A stretch of 40,017 nt of DNA from Gammaproteobacteria bacterium (GTDB taxonomy: Bacteria; Pseudomonadota; Gammaproteobacteria; Chromatiales; Chromatiaceae): NCBI GenBank assembly GCA_013041975.1, contig JABDQZ010000065.1:1-40017 (forward strand), written 5' to 3'. Position 1 is the first letter of the stretch. Each line of letters begins with the position of its first letter. The translations under genes and the position numbers were made by a program. Shown piece after piece: positions 9,139-18,387 of this stretch. The notes under the pieces were generated by a model. It was not told the DNA's origin. It saw nothing but the letters and a program-made list of their open reading frames with translations, and did no database searches.

Positions 9139-10574
9139 TGAACGTCTTATTTGCTACCAGTGAGGCCTTTCCGCTGATCAAGACCGGCGGACTGGGAGAC
9201 GTCGCCAACAGCCTGCCTAACAGCCTGCAACAGTCAGGGGCCGATGTCAGACTGATACTGCCTGCCTATCGTGAAGTGTTGCAGAAAATTGATAATTTCA
9301 AAATTATCGGCTGGATGAAAATCGGCATGCAGCAGGATGCCCGCATTCTGGAAACCACGCATCCTTCTTATGACATGCCAATCTTTCTGGTGGACCACCC
9401 CATGCTGTTTGATCGACCAGGCAACCCATACACTCACCCTGAAGGATATGACTGGCAAGATAACCCGCTACGCTTTAGCCTGTTCAGTCAGGTTGCATCA
9501 CTCATGGCGATTGACACATTAAATACAGGGTGGCGTGCTGATGTGGTACATACCAATGACTGGCAAACCGGTTTGGTAAACGCCTACCTCAGCCATGAAG
9601 CGAGACCGCCGAAACGCATATTTACCATTCATAACATCGCTTATGACTGCCAATTTGATTTTGGCACTTTCCAGTCTTTGCACTTGCCGCCACACTGGTG
9701 GTCAATGGAACTGGGCGAGTTTCATCACCGTTTTTCCCTGCTTAAAGCAGGCCTGGTCTTTTCTGACCAGATCACGACCGTCAGTCCAAAATATGCGCGT
9801 GAAATTTGCACCCCGGAATATGGCTATGGCTATGCCCCGATACTGGAGAGCATGCATCATAAGCTCAGCGGCATACTCAATGGTATTGATGATGAAGTCT
9901 GGAATCCTGCAACTGATCCACACCTGCATAAGCATTATGCCTCCAAGGACAAAATCTCAGTAATACGCAAAGCCAAGAGTGCCAATAAAAAAGCCCTGCT
10001 CTCCAAGCTTGGCGCCAGTCATGCTGTACTAAATGATATTGATAAACCTGTGGTTGGATTTGTTGGCAGGCTAGTTTTTCAGAAAGGTATCGACCTGCTG
10101 CTTAACAGCATTGACTCACTCATCCATGAAAGCAACGCCCGTTTTGTCATCGTTGGCAGTGGGGAGCATGATCTCGAACAACATTTAAATCAGCTTAAAC
10201 TCGCCTGGCCTGACCGGGTATTCAGTTTTATCGGCTATTCCGAAGCGCTGGCGCACCTGCTGGAAGCCGGCAGCGATATTTTCGCCATGCCATCACGTTA
10301 TGAACCCTGCGGACTGAATCAGCTATACAGTCTACGTTACGGCACACCACCCGTAGTACGCCGTACCGGAGGGCTGGCCGATACCGTAACGGATAAAAAT
10401 GGTGTTCTTTTCGATGAAGCAACACCCGAGGCACTGACCGCAGCTATCCATACCGCATTAAACTATTACAATGATAAAAAGGTCTGGTCAGACATGATCA
10501 CCCATGCCATGAAAAACGATTACAGCTGGCATAAAAGTGCTGCCGAATACATTGAACTCTACAATAACGTCTAG
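9138..10574 (+). CDS. glgA: Glycogen synthase (ADP-glucose dependent)
   Basis: Elongates alpha-1,4-glucan chains from ADP-glucose; a GT5 family, GT-B fold protein of 478 residues, the usual length. The N-terminus MNVLFATSEAFPLIKTGGLGDV contains the KTGGL ADP-glucose-binding motif. Later blocks are VHTNDWQTGL, TIHNIAYDCQF, GILNGIDDEVWNP, VGFVGRLVFQKGIDLL and MPSRYEPCGLNQLYSLRYGTPPVVRRTGGLADTV in pieces, with the Glu of the EPCGL loop present. A TTG one codon upstream (9135) is in frame, but the ATG at 9138 is preferred because it forms the common TGATG stop-start overlap with glgB. Confidence 0.97.
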   Translation: MNVLFATSEAFPLIKTGGLGDVANSLPNSLQQSGADVRLILPAYREVLQKIDNFKIIGWMKIGMQQDARILETTHPSYDMPIFLVDHPMLFDRPGNPYTHPEGYDWQDNPLRFSLFSQVASLMAIDTLNTGWRADVVHTNDWQTGLVNAYLSHEARPPKRIFTIHNIAYDCQFDFGTFQSLHLPPHWWSMELGEFHHRFSLLKAGLVFSDQITTVSPKYAREICTPEYGYGYAPILESMHHKLSGILNGIDDEVWNPATDPHLHKHYASKDKISVIRKAKSANKKALLSKLGASHAVLNDIDKPVVGFVGRLVFQKGIDLLLNSIDSLIHESNARFVIVGSGEHDLEQHLNQLKLAWPDRVFSFIGYSEALAHLLEAGSDIFAMPSRYEPCGLNQLYSLRYGTPPVVRRTGGLADTVTDKNGVLFDEATPEALTAAIHTALNYYNDKKVWSDMITHAMKNDYSWHKSAAEYIELYNNV

Positions 10575-10608
10575 CACCCCTTATTAAAACACCCCGGAGA
10601 GACATCAA

Positions 10609-13089
10609 ATGGCTGAACATACTTCTGAAGATATCTGCATGCTGCCTCGCATGGAGCAACTTCCTTCCGACCCTTACGCCATCGCATCGGATTTTCGCAA
10701 TTATCTGGATTATCACCTTGGCCGCTTTCTCGGCTGTGATTATTTTTACCTGTATGAAGCCATGGCCTATACCGTCCGTGACCGCCTGATGCCAGACTGG
10801 CGAAATGCAGCCATACAGACCATTGAACCGAATCTCCGTCAGGCTCACTACCTGTCTCTTGAATATCTTATTGGTCGCTCACTGGGCAATCACCTGATCA
10901 ATCAGGATTTAACTGACAGTGTCTCTGCTGCTGCCCAGGTTGCTGCCATCAACCTGGAAGAAATCGAATCGCAGGAGCCCGATGCCGGCTTAGGTAATGG
11001 CGGCCTGGGGCGCCTGGCAGCCTGTTTTCTGGATAGCTGCGCCACCCTGAAACTGCCAGTGACCGGCTATGGACTGCGTTATGAATACGGCATGTTTCAT
11101 CAGCATATTGAAGACGGCAACCAGGTTGAAGATCCTGACCACTGGTTACGTGACGGTCACCCATGGGAAATCGAACGCCCCGAGTTTTCCCAGGTGGTAA
11201 AATTCGCTGGACGTACCGAACACTTTTCCGATCCTGAGGGACAGCATCATGCCCGTTGGGTCGATACCGATGATGTTGTCGCTGTTCCCTATGATGTACC
11301 GGTTACCGGTTACCGCAACGACATCGTCAACACACTGCGTTTATGGGCAGCTTCTGCCACCGATGAATTTAACCTGAAGGAATTTAACGCCGGTGATTAT
11401 GCCGATGCGGTCGCTGCCAAAAACGAAGCCGAAAACATCACCATGGTGTTATATCCCAACGATGCCAACGAAAACGGCAAGGAACTTCGTCTACGTCAGC
11501 AATACTTCCTGACTTCCGCCAGCCTGCAGGATGTATTCCGTAGCTGGGAAGACAGGCCACTCTCTGATTTTGCAGCCTGTAACGTATTTCAGCTCAACGA
11601 TACCCATCCAAGCGTCGCAGTGGCCGAACTGATGCGTATACTGGTCGATGAAAAACGCATCAATTGGGAAGAAGCCTGGAAAATAACTTCGAACTGCATG
11701 GCTTACACCAACCACACCCTGTTACCCGAAGCCCTTGAGCGCTGGCCGGTAAAATTGTTTGATTGCCTGCTGCCTCGCTTGCTTGAAATCATTTATGAAA
11801 TCAATGCCCGCTTCCTGGCGCAGGTCCGTTCGCGCTGGCCTGCTGATAGGCATCGTTTAGCGCGCATGTCGCTGATTGAGGAAGGTCCTGAGCCACAGGT
11901 ACGCATGGCATGGCTGGCTATTGTCGGCAGTTTTTCCGTTAACGGAGTAGCCGAGCTGCATTCCGAATTACTCAAGGAAGGCCTGTTCAAGGACTTCTAT
12001 GAAATGTGGCCTGAGAAGTTCAACAACAAAACCAATGGTGTAACACCACGTCGCTGGCTGGCATTAGCCAACCCCGGGTTATCTGCACTGATCACCAACA
12101 CCATTGGTGATGGCTGGCAAAGTCATCTGGAAAAACTGGATGAGCTAAAAAAATACAAGAACCCAACTAAATACAAGAAATTCCACAAAACCTGGAATAA
12201 CATCCGTCATGAAAACAAACAGCGTCTTGCGCAACTGGTCGAAGACGAAACCGGCGTATATTTCAATCCGGACCATCTGTTCGACGTACAGGTAAAACGC
12301 ATTCATGAATACAAACGTCAGTTACTGAATGTGCTGCACATCGTTCATTTGTATAACCGCATCCGTTATCAAGGTGATACCAATATCGCCAAACGCTGCA
12401 TTCTGATTGCCGGCAAGGCCGCTCCCGGTTATCACAAGGCAAAACTGATCATCAAATTGATAAATAATGTGGCCGCCCTGGTCAATGCTGACGAGGAAAT
12501 CGGCGATCATTTACGCGTTGCGTTTCTGCCTAACTATTCAGTTTCAAAAATGATGCAGATCTGTCCTGCTGCCGACCTGTCAGAACAGATTTCTACTGCT
12601 GGCAAGGAAGCTTCCGGTACCGGCAACATGAAATTCATGATGAACGGCAGTATTACCATAGGTACCTATGATGGCGCCAACATTGAAATCATGGAAGCTG
12701 TGGGTGAAGAAAACTTCTTCCTGTTTGGTTTAAAAGAAGATGAAGTTCAGCAACTGAAACAACATTACAACCCGCAACACTACATCGATACGGATGAAGA
12801 CCTGAAAGCGGTTATGGAATTGCTGGAGTCAGAGCATTTCAATTCATTCGAGCCCGGTATTTTCAATGAACTGATCGAATCGTTGAAAGACCCTCACGAT
12901 CCCTGGATGACCCTGGCCGATTTCAGAAGCTACATTGATGCCCAGAAACTTGTCGAGGAAACCTGGAATGATCAGGCTGCCTGGACAACGATGAGCATTA
13001 TAAATACGGCAAGCAGCGGAATTTTCTCAACTGACCGCACTATCAGTCAGTACAATGAGGATATCTGGAAACTCAAGCCGATGGATTAG
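10609..13089 (+). CDS. glgP: Glycogen/starch phosphorylase
   Basis: Removes glucose units from glycogen ends as glucose-1-phosphate, using pyridoxal phosphate. At 826 residues it is the standard GT35 length. Visible: SLEYLIGRSLGNHLIN, DAGLGNGGLGRLAACFLDS, GYGLRYEYGMFHQ, FQLNDTHPSVAVAELMR, TNHTLLPEALERWP, NGVTPRRWL, and EASGTGNMKFMMNGS with PLP-binding Lys675. GGAGAG lies about 7 bases before the ATG. It is last in the glycogen operon, 34 bp after glgA, so synthesis and breakdown genes are likely co-transcribed. The 3' end overlaps the convergent HIT gene by 17 bp with no terminator. Confidence 0.97.
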   Translation: MAEHTSEDICMLPRMEQLPSDPYAIASDFRNYLDYHLGRFLGCDYFYLYEAMAYTVRDRLMPDWRNAAIQTIEPNLRQAHYLSLEYLIGRSLGNHLINQDLTDSVSAAAQVAAINLEEIESQEPDAGLGNGGLGRLAACFLDSCATLKLPVTGYGLRYEYGMFHQHIEDGNQVEDPDHWLRDGHPWEIERPEFSQVVKFAGRTEHFSDPEGQHHARWVDTDDVVAVPYDVPVTGYRNDIVNTLRLWAASATDEFNLKEFNAGDYADAVAAKNEAENITMVLYPNDANENGKELRLRQQYFLTSASLQDVFRSWEDRPLSDFAACNVFQLNDTHPSVAVAELMRILVDEKRINWEEAWKITSNCMAYTNHTLLPEALERWPVKLFDCLLPRLLEIIYEINARFLAQVRSRWPADRHRLARMSLIEEGPEPQVRMAWLAIVGSFSVNGVAELHSELLKEGLFKDFYEMWPEKFNNKTNGVTPRRWLALANPGLSALITNTIGDGWQSHLEKLDELKKYKNPTKYKKFHKTWNNIRHENKQRLAQLVEDETGVYFNPDHLFDVQVKRIHEYKRQLLNVLHIVHLYNRIRYQGDTNIAKRCILIAGKAAPGYHKAKLIIKLINNVAALVNADEEIGDHLRVAFLPNYSVSKMMQICPAADLSEQISTAGKEASGTGNMKFMMNGSITIGTYDGANIEIMEAVGEENFFLFGLKEDEVQQLKQHYNPQHYIDTDEDLKAVMELLESEHFNSFEPGIFNELIESLKDPHDPWMTLADFRSYIDAQKLVEETWNDQAAWTTMSIINTASSGIFSTDRTISQYNEDIWKLKPMD

Positions 13090-13495
13090 ACTCCAGAGTT
13101 TTTCTGCATTTATCAATCAGGGCTTGAGCCTGTTCCTCTACATAAGGAACAGCCGCCGAATGACCCCACACCGGCCCTGGCCATGCCGGGTCATTGATAC
13201 TGCGACCGATATGATGCATGTGAAGCTGCGCTACGATATTTCCAAGGACGCCCACATTCATTTTATCGATAGAAAAATTATTTTCTATAAACTCAGCAAC
13301 CAGGCAGGACTCTTTCATCAACTGCTGGCGATCAGCATCATTCAAATGATGCATCTCGTTTACACTATCAATACGTGGTACCAGAATAATCCAGGGATAA
13401 CGTGAATCATTCATCAACAGCAGGCGTGATAACGGCAGATCACCTATCGGGAATGTGTCAGCTTCCAGGCGTGGATGAAGATTAAACAGAGACAT
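13073..13495 (-). CDS. HIT (histidine triad) domain protein, variant motif
   Basis: A 140-residue HIT-fold protein with a conserved gammaproteobacterial N-terminus (FNLHPRL, LLLMNDSRYPWIILVPR). HIT proteins are nucleotide hydrolases or transferases with the motif H-x-H-x-H. Here the block is Q90-L-H92-M-H94-H95-I-G-R, so aligning on the final Arg puts Gln in the first triad position, while the central (nucleophile) and third His are kept. The extended C-terminus (AWPGPVWGH) is typical of this subgroup. The ATG overlaps the htpX TGA by one base (TGATG on the minus strand), so the two are probably co-translated. The substrate is unknown. Confidence 0.85.
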   Translation of the reverse strand: MSLFNLHPRLEADTFPIGDLPLSRLLLMNDSRYPWIILVPRIDSVNEMHHLNDADRQQLMKESCLVAEFIENNFSIDKMNVGVLGNIVAQLHMHHIGRSINDPAWPGPVWGHSAAVPYVEEQAQALIDKCRKTLESNPSA

Positions 13496-14361
13496 CAGAT
13501 CCGTTGCAGTGCTGCTATGCGTTTTTCCAGCGGCGGATGGCTGGCAAATAATTCAGCCATTTTTCCACCAGAAATCCCGAATGCCGCCATTTCATCAGGC
13601 AACGACTCGGTATGCCCCTGCTGCAGACGTTTAAGTGCATCAATCATTTTTTGACGTCCGGCCAAATCGGCACCGCCCGCATCTGCTCGGAACTCACGAT
13701 AGCGTGAAAACCAGGCAACAATCATCGAAGCCAGAATCCCCAGGATAAACTGGGCCGCCAGTGACACAATCCAGAAAGCCGGGCCATGACCGCGCTCAAC
13801 CTTGAAGACGACGCGATCAACAACATGACCGATAACACGCGACAGGAAGACCACAAAGGTATTGACCACTCCCTGAATCAGGGTCAGCGTCACCATATCA
13901 CCATTAGCGACATGACTGACTTCGTGACCTAAAACGGCTTCCACTTCATCCTGCGTCATGGATTGCAGCAATCCGGAACTGACAGCCACCAGTGCAGCAT
14001 TCTTGTTCCAGCCGGTGGCAAAGGCATTGGGTGCCTGTGAATTGAACACGCCGACTTCAGGCATTCCAATACCCGCCCTGCGTGCCTGAAAGGCAACGGT
14101 ATCAACCAGCCATTTTTCAGTTGCATTGGATGGCTGCGTAATCAGCTGAACACCCATACTGCGTTTTGCCATGCTCTTGGACAGGAACAGGGAAATAAAA
14201 GACCCGGAAAAACCGATGATGGCTGAATAAATCAGCAGGGCATTCAGATCCAGGTCAACACCATTGGCAGCCAGCAGGTTATCAATACCCAGCAGACTGA
14301 AGACAACGCTAAGCAGCATGATGACTGCGAGGTTTGTTCCCAGAAACAATAAAATTCTCAT
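13495..14361 (-). CDS. htpX: Heat-shock membrane protease HtpX
   Basis: Zinc metalloprotease (M48B) of the inner membrane that degrades misfolded membrane proteins. At 288 residues it is close to the E. coli length of 293. Two N-terminal membrane helices (about 5-25 and 40-60) precede GHEVSH, with zinc ligands His146 and His150. Two further helices lie around 160-180 and 195-215, and REFRADAGGADLAG supplies the third-ligand Glu region. GGAG about 9 bases before the ATG supports the start. The leader contains a long hairpin (14386-14424). The window shows no obvious heat-shock promoter; the HIT gene is coupled downstream. Confidence 0.96.
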   Translation of the reverse strand: MRILLFLGTNLAVIMLLSVVFSLLGIDNLLAANGVDLDLNALLIYSAIIGFSGSFISLFLSKSMAKRSMGVQLITQPSNATEKWLVDTVAFQARRAGIGMPEVGVFNSQAPNAFATGWNKNAALVAVSSGLLQSMTQDEVEAVLGHEVSHVANGDMVTLTLIQGVVNTFVVFLSRVIGHVVDRVVFKVERGHGPAFWIVSLAAQFILGILASMIVAWFSRYREFRADAGGADLAGRQKMIDALKRLQQGHTESLPDEMAAFGISGGKMAELFASHPPLEKRIAALQRI

Positions 14362-14385
14362 TGGTTCTTCTCCGTAGTGTGTTTC

Positions 14386-14424
14386 GGGGAGCCTGTGTGC
14401 CTTTCAGAGGCATACAGACTCCCC
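14386..14424 (-). promoter_or_regulatory. Long hairpin in the htpX leader
   Basis: GGGGAG (14386-14391) pairs with CTCCCC (14419-14424). After one mismatch, CTGTGTGCC (14393-14401) pairs with GGCATACAG (14409-14417) with one G-U type pair, leaving a 7-base loop. It begins about 25 bases upstream of the htpX ATG and does not cover the SD. Neither side is followed by a T-run, so it does not look like an intrinsic terminator. A role in mRNA stability or temperature response is speculation. Confidence 0.55.
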
Positions 14425-14520
14425 TCTTAACGCTGGCTAGACACAAACTCGTATAAAGATCTTTCTCTAAAAGACCGCCAACTCCCTATTGATTAATGAG
14501 GCTTACTCCATTCTAGGCAA

Positions 14521-14626
14521 AAGCGGTCGTATCATGACTTTCAGATACGTTCCGAGGCATGGATGCCGAGGAGAGCCTACATGGAAGTATTCACAGCGCT
14601 ATCTGAAAGTCATGATACGACCGCTT
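14521..14626. repeat. Palindromic intergenic element with 27-bp perfect inverted repeats (MITE/REP-like)
   Basis: The left arm 14521-14547 (AAGCGGTCGTATC...) is the exact reverse complement of the right arm 14600-14626. The 52-base centre holds two small palindromes built round the same ATGG core: GGCAT-GG-ATGCC (14556-14567) and TAC-ATGGAA-GTA (14578-14589), joined by GAGGAGAGCC. This architecture resembles the ATGGATG-type intergenic repeats known from many gammaproteobacteria. It lies 4 bp past the metH stop, so in RNA it would fold into a very stable hairpin that could end or protect the metH transcript. No target-site duplication is obvious. Confidence 0.85.
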
Positions 14627-14630
14627 ATAC

Positions 14631-17600
14631 CTACTTATAGGCCAAGTTCGGAGCAAGCCACTTCTCAGCTTCGACAATGGAAATTCCTTTTCGTTTCGCG
14701 TAATCCTCAAGCTGGTCCCTGTCGATTTTGCCGACTGCAAAGTAACGTGCGGCCGGATGTGAAAAATACAAGCCACTGACCGCTGCTGTTGGCACCATGG
14801 CCTTTGATTCAGTTAGCCAGATACCGGTATTTTTCTCCGCATCCAGCAAATCCCAGAGTATATCTTTTTCGGTGTGATCAGGAGAGGACGGATAACCCAT
14901 AGCTGGCCTGATACCCACATATTTCTCGGCTATAAGATCATTGTTATTGAAGTTTTCATGAGAACTGTACGCCCATAATTGCTTGCGCACCCGCTCATGC
15001 AACCATTCAGTCAACGCTTCGGCCAAACGATCCGCCAAGGCCTTGAGCATGAGTGCGCTGTAATCATCGTGATCGGCATCGAATTCAGCAATCTTTTCAT
15101 CTATGCCGATGCCCGCCGTTGCTGCGAAGCCACCGATATAATCCGTTTTTCCACACGACTTCGGTGCAATATAATCAGCCAGGCATTCGTTGTATTTTCC
15201 TGCTGGCTGCTTGCCTTGTTTACGCAAATTATGCAATGTAGTTAGTAATTGCCCACTTTCACTATAGACATCAATATCATCACCCATTGCATTGGCAGCA
15301 AACAACCCAACGACCGCCTTGGCCTGCAACCAGTTTTCATCAATCACCTGCCTGAGCATAGCCTGTGCATCAGCAAAAAGTTTACCTGCTTCTTCACCTT
15401 TTTCAGCATCATCCAAAATCTTTGGATAGCGCCCTTTCATTTGCCAGGCATGGAAGAAAAATGTCCAGTCGATGTATTCTGCGATACCCGATAGATCAAT
15501 ATCATCAAGTACTGTGACTCCGAGCTGCGCAGGCTCTATGGGCTGATACTCACCCCAGTCCACAGGCGTTGGATTAGCCCGGGCTTGTTTAATCGGTACC
15601 AGCGATGCTGCATCATTTTTTGCCGCGCGACGCTGGCGAACCTCTTCATACTCTTCTTTAACCCCTTGCAGGTAAGGCGCTTTCTGGTCTTCTGACAACA
15701 ATGAAGTTGCCACGCCAACCGCACGTGATGCATCGGGTACATACACCACACCATGTGCATATTCCGGCTCCAGTTTGACTGCCGTATGCGCCTTTGAAGT
15801 CGTCGCGCCGCCGATCATGAGAGGAAGCTCAAAACCCAAACGGGTCATCTCTTTGGCAACATGTACCATTTCATCCAGCGAAGGTGTAATGAGACCGGAC
15901 AAACCAATAATATCGACATTTTCTTCTTTGGCTTTTTGCAGAATCGTTTCGGCAGGCACCATTACACCAAGATCGATGACTTCGTAGTTATTACACTGCA
16001 ACACCACACCGACGATATTTTTGCCAATATCGTGGACATCACCTTTGACCGTAGCCATCAATATCTTGCCCTGCGTTTCGATATCGCACTCAGCTTTTTC
16101 TTCCTGCAAGAATGGATCAAGAAAGGCTACGGACTTTTTCATGACTCGGGCAGATTTCACTACCTGGGGCAAAAACATTTTACCGGCACCAAACAAATCA
16201 CCGACCACGTTCATGCCATCCATCAATGGACCTTCAATCACTTCCAGTGTTTTATTGAACTGGTGACGTGCTTCTTCAGTATCTTCATCGATAAATTCGG
16301 TAATGCCTTTGACGAGTGCATGTTCCAGACGCTTATTGACAGGCCATGAGCGCCATTCAAGGTCTTCTTCCTTGGCGCCAACAACACCATCACCGGCATA
16401 TTTTGGAGCCAGGTCAACCAGACGCTCACCGGCTTCGGGGTCCTTGTTGAGCACGACATCTTCAACCGCATGAAGAAGTTCTTCAGGCAGGTCATCGTAG
16501 ACTGCCAGCTGTGCGGCATTGACGATACCCATATCCATACCAGCCTTAATGGCATGGTAGAGAAATACAGCATGAATGGCTTCACGTACCGGGTTGTTAC
16601 CGCGGAATGAGAAAGACACATTGGAAACACCGCCGGAAATCTTCGCATACGGCAACATATTTTTGATATCGCGCGTTGCTTCAATAAAGTCAACGCCATA
16701 GTTGTTATGCTCTTCGATACCGGTAGCTACGGCAAAAATATTCGGATCGAAAATAATATCTTCAGCAGGGAAGCTGATTTCATCCACCAGAATCCGATAG
16801 GCTCGTGTACAGATTTCCACCTTGCGCGCCTGTGTATCGGCTTGCCCTTTTTCATCGAATGCCATGACGATGATGGCTGCACCATAACGGCGACACAGCT
16901 TGGCCTGATGGCGAAAAGACTCCTCTCCCTCCTTCATGGAAATCGAGTTGACGATGGGCTTACCCTGCGAGCACTGCAACCCTGCTTCAATGATGTCCCA
17001 TTTCGATGAATCAATCATCAAAGGCACTTTGGCAATGTCCGGCTCGGATGCGATGAGGTTCAAAAAACGCACCATCGCAGCCTTGCCATCAAGCATGCCT
17101 TCATCCATGTTGACATCGACCAACTGTGCACCGTTTTCTACCTGGGTACGGCAAATATCAAGCGCTTCTTCATATTCTTCATTGAGAATCAGGCGTTTGA
17201 ATTTTGCCGAACCAGTGACATTGGCGCGTTCACCGACATTCACAAAAAGCGATTCATCGCCAATGTTTAATGGTTCAAGTCCAGATAAACGACAGTCCTG
17301 GGTCAGCACAGGTGTTTTTCTCGGTGCTTTACCTGCCACAGCATCGGCAATGGATTTGATATGCAGCGGTGTCGTTCCGCAGCAACCACCCACAATATTC
17401 AGAAACCCGCTATCGGCCCACTCGGCTATGTATTCACCCATGTGTTCGGCATCAAGATCGTATTCACCAAACTCGTTAGGTAACCCGGCATTCGGATGAA
17501 CGTTCACGTGACAATCAGCCACACGGGACATTTCCTCTACATACTGGCGCAGCAGATCTGGACCAAGCGCACAGTTCAGACCAATGGAAACGGGTTCGGC

Positions 17601-18308
17601 ATGACGCAACGAATTGTAGAAGGCTTCTGTGGTCTGGCCGGAAAGTGTACGACCGGATGCGTCTGTAATGGTCCCGGAAATCATGATCGGCAATACATAA
17701 CCGTCCTCATCAAACACTTGCTTGACAGCAAACACTGCCGCCTTGGCGTTGAGCGTGTCGAAAATGGTTTCAATGAGGACAATATCAATCCCACCCTCGA
17801 CAAGGGCACGGGTCGCTTCCTTGTATTGTTCAACCAGTTCGTTAAAGGTGATATTGCGATAACCAGGGTCATTCACATCCGGAGATATTGAGAGCGTACG
17901 GCTGGTTGGACCCAACACACCCGCGACAAAACGGGGCTTGTCTGCTGTGGCATATTTATCCGCTGCTTCCCGGCATAACCTGGCAGCCGCCTTATTCAGT
18001 TCGGGAACAAGCTCTTCCATTTCGTAGTCGGACATGGAGACACGCGTGCCATTGAAAGAGTTGGTTTCTATGATATCGGCACCGGCTTCCAGGTACTCCT
18101 CATGAATTCCACGGATAATGTGCGGCTGTGTCAGACATAAAAGATCGTTGTTACCTTTCAGGTCAGAATGCCAGTCAGCAAAACGCTCACCACGATAATC
18201 CTCTTCGGTCAGCTTGTGACGCTGGATCATCGTTCCCATGGCACCATCCAGCACCAGGATGCGTTGGGACATCAATTGATTGAGTTCGTCAGTGCGATTA
18301 ATCGGCAT
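14631..18308 (-). CDS. metH: Cobalamin-dependent methionine synthase
   Basis: Transfers the methyl group of 5-methyltetrahydrofolate to homocysteine through methylcobalamin. The roughly 1225-residue protein has all four modules: the homocysteine domain (about 1-330; LDGAMGTMIQ, zinc ligands in GLNCALG and GGCCGTTP), the pterin domain (about 350-610; NVGERANVTGS, SMKEGE), the cobalamin domain (about 650-900; DVHDIGKNIV with the lower-ligand His, then LGVMVP and GLSGLITPSLDEM), and the AdoMet reactivation domain (RPAMGYPSSPDH). An in-frame TTG lies at 18312-18314, but ATG 18306-18308 has GGGGA about 7 bases upstream and is preferred. The 79-bp gap upstream shows no cobalamin or SAM riboswitch that I recognise. 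Confidence 0.97.
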   Translation of the reverse strand: MPINRTDELNQLMSQRILVLDGAMGTMIQRHKLTEEDYRGERFADWHSDLKGNNDLLCLTQPHIIRGIHEEYLEAGADIIETNSFNGTRVSMSDYEMEELVPELNKAAARLCREAADKYATADKPRFVAGVLGPTSRTLSISPDVNDPGYRNITFNELVEQYKEATRALVEGGIDIVLIETIFDTLNAKAAVFAVKQVFDEDGYVLPIMISGTITDASGRTLSGQTTEAFYNSLRHAEPVSIGLNCALGPDLLRQYVEEMSRVADCHVNVHPNAGLPNEFGEYDLDAEHMGEYIAEWADSGFLNIVGGCCGTTPLHIKSIADAVAGKAPRKTPVLTQDCRLSGLEPLNIGDESLFVNVGERANVTGSAKFKRLILNEEYEEALDICRTQVENGAQLVDVNMDEGMLDGKAAMVRFLNLIASEPDIAKVPLMIDSSKWDIIEAGLQCSQGKPIVNSISMKEGEESFRHQAKLCRRYGAAIIVMAFDEKGQADTQARKVEICTRAYRILVDEISFPAEDIIFDPNIFAVATGIEEHNNYGVDFIEATRDIKNMLPYAKISGGVSNVSFSFRGNNPVREAIHAVFLYHAIKAGMDMGIVNAAQLAVYDDLPEELLHAVEDVVLNKDPEAGERLVDLAPKYAGDGVVGAKEEDLEWRSWPVNKRLEHALVKGITEFIDEDTEEARHQFNKTLEVIEGPLMDGMNVVGDLFGAGKMFLPQVVKSARVMKKSVAFLDPFLQEEKAECDIETQGKILMATVKGDVHDIGKNIVGVVLQCNNYEVIDLGVMVPAETILQKAKEENVDIIGLSGLITPSLDEMVHVAKEMTRLGFELPLMIGGATTSKAHTAVKLEPEYAHGVVYVPDASRAVGVATSLLSEDQKAPYLQGVKEEYEEVRQRRAAKNDAASLVPIKQARANPTPVDWGEYQPIEPAQLGVTVLDDIDLSGIAEYIDWTFFFHAWQMKGRYPKILDDAEKGEEAGKLFADAQAMLRQVIDENWLQAKAVVGLFAANAMGDDIDVYSESGQLLTTLHNLRKQGKQPAGKYNECLADYIAPKSCGKTDYIGGFAATAGIGIDEKIAEFDADHDDYSALMLKALADRLAEALTEWLHERVRKQLWAYSSHENFNNNDLIAEKYVGIRPAMGYPSSPDHTEKDILWDLLDAEKNTGIWLTESKAMVPTAAVSGLYFSHPAARYFAVGKIDRDQLEDYAKRKGISIVEAEKWLAPNLAYK

Positions 18309-18387
18309 AAGCAATCCCCGGAAAATACATCAGCCACAGATATCGACGAAAATATTTGTGGATTAAAATTTTAGTGATTTTAACAGA

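Noticed and set aside
18309..18387. A possible cobalamin or SAM riboswitch upstream of metH
   Set aside because: The gap is only 79 bp and shows neither the B12-box nor SAM-I style core that I could recognise.
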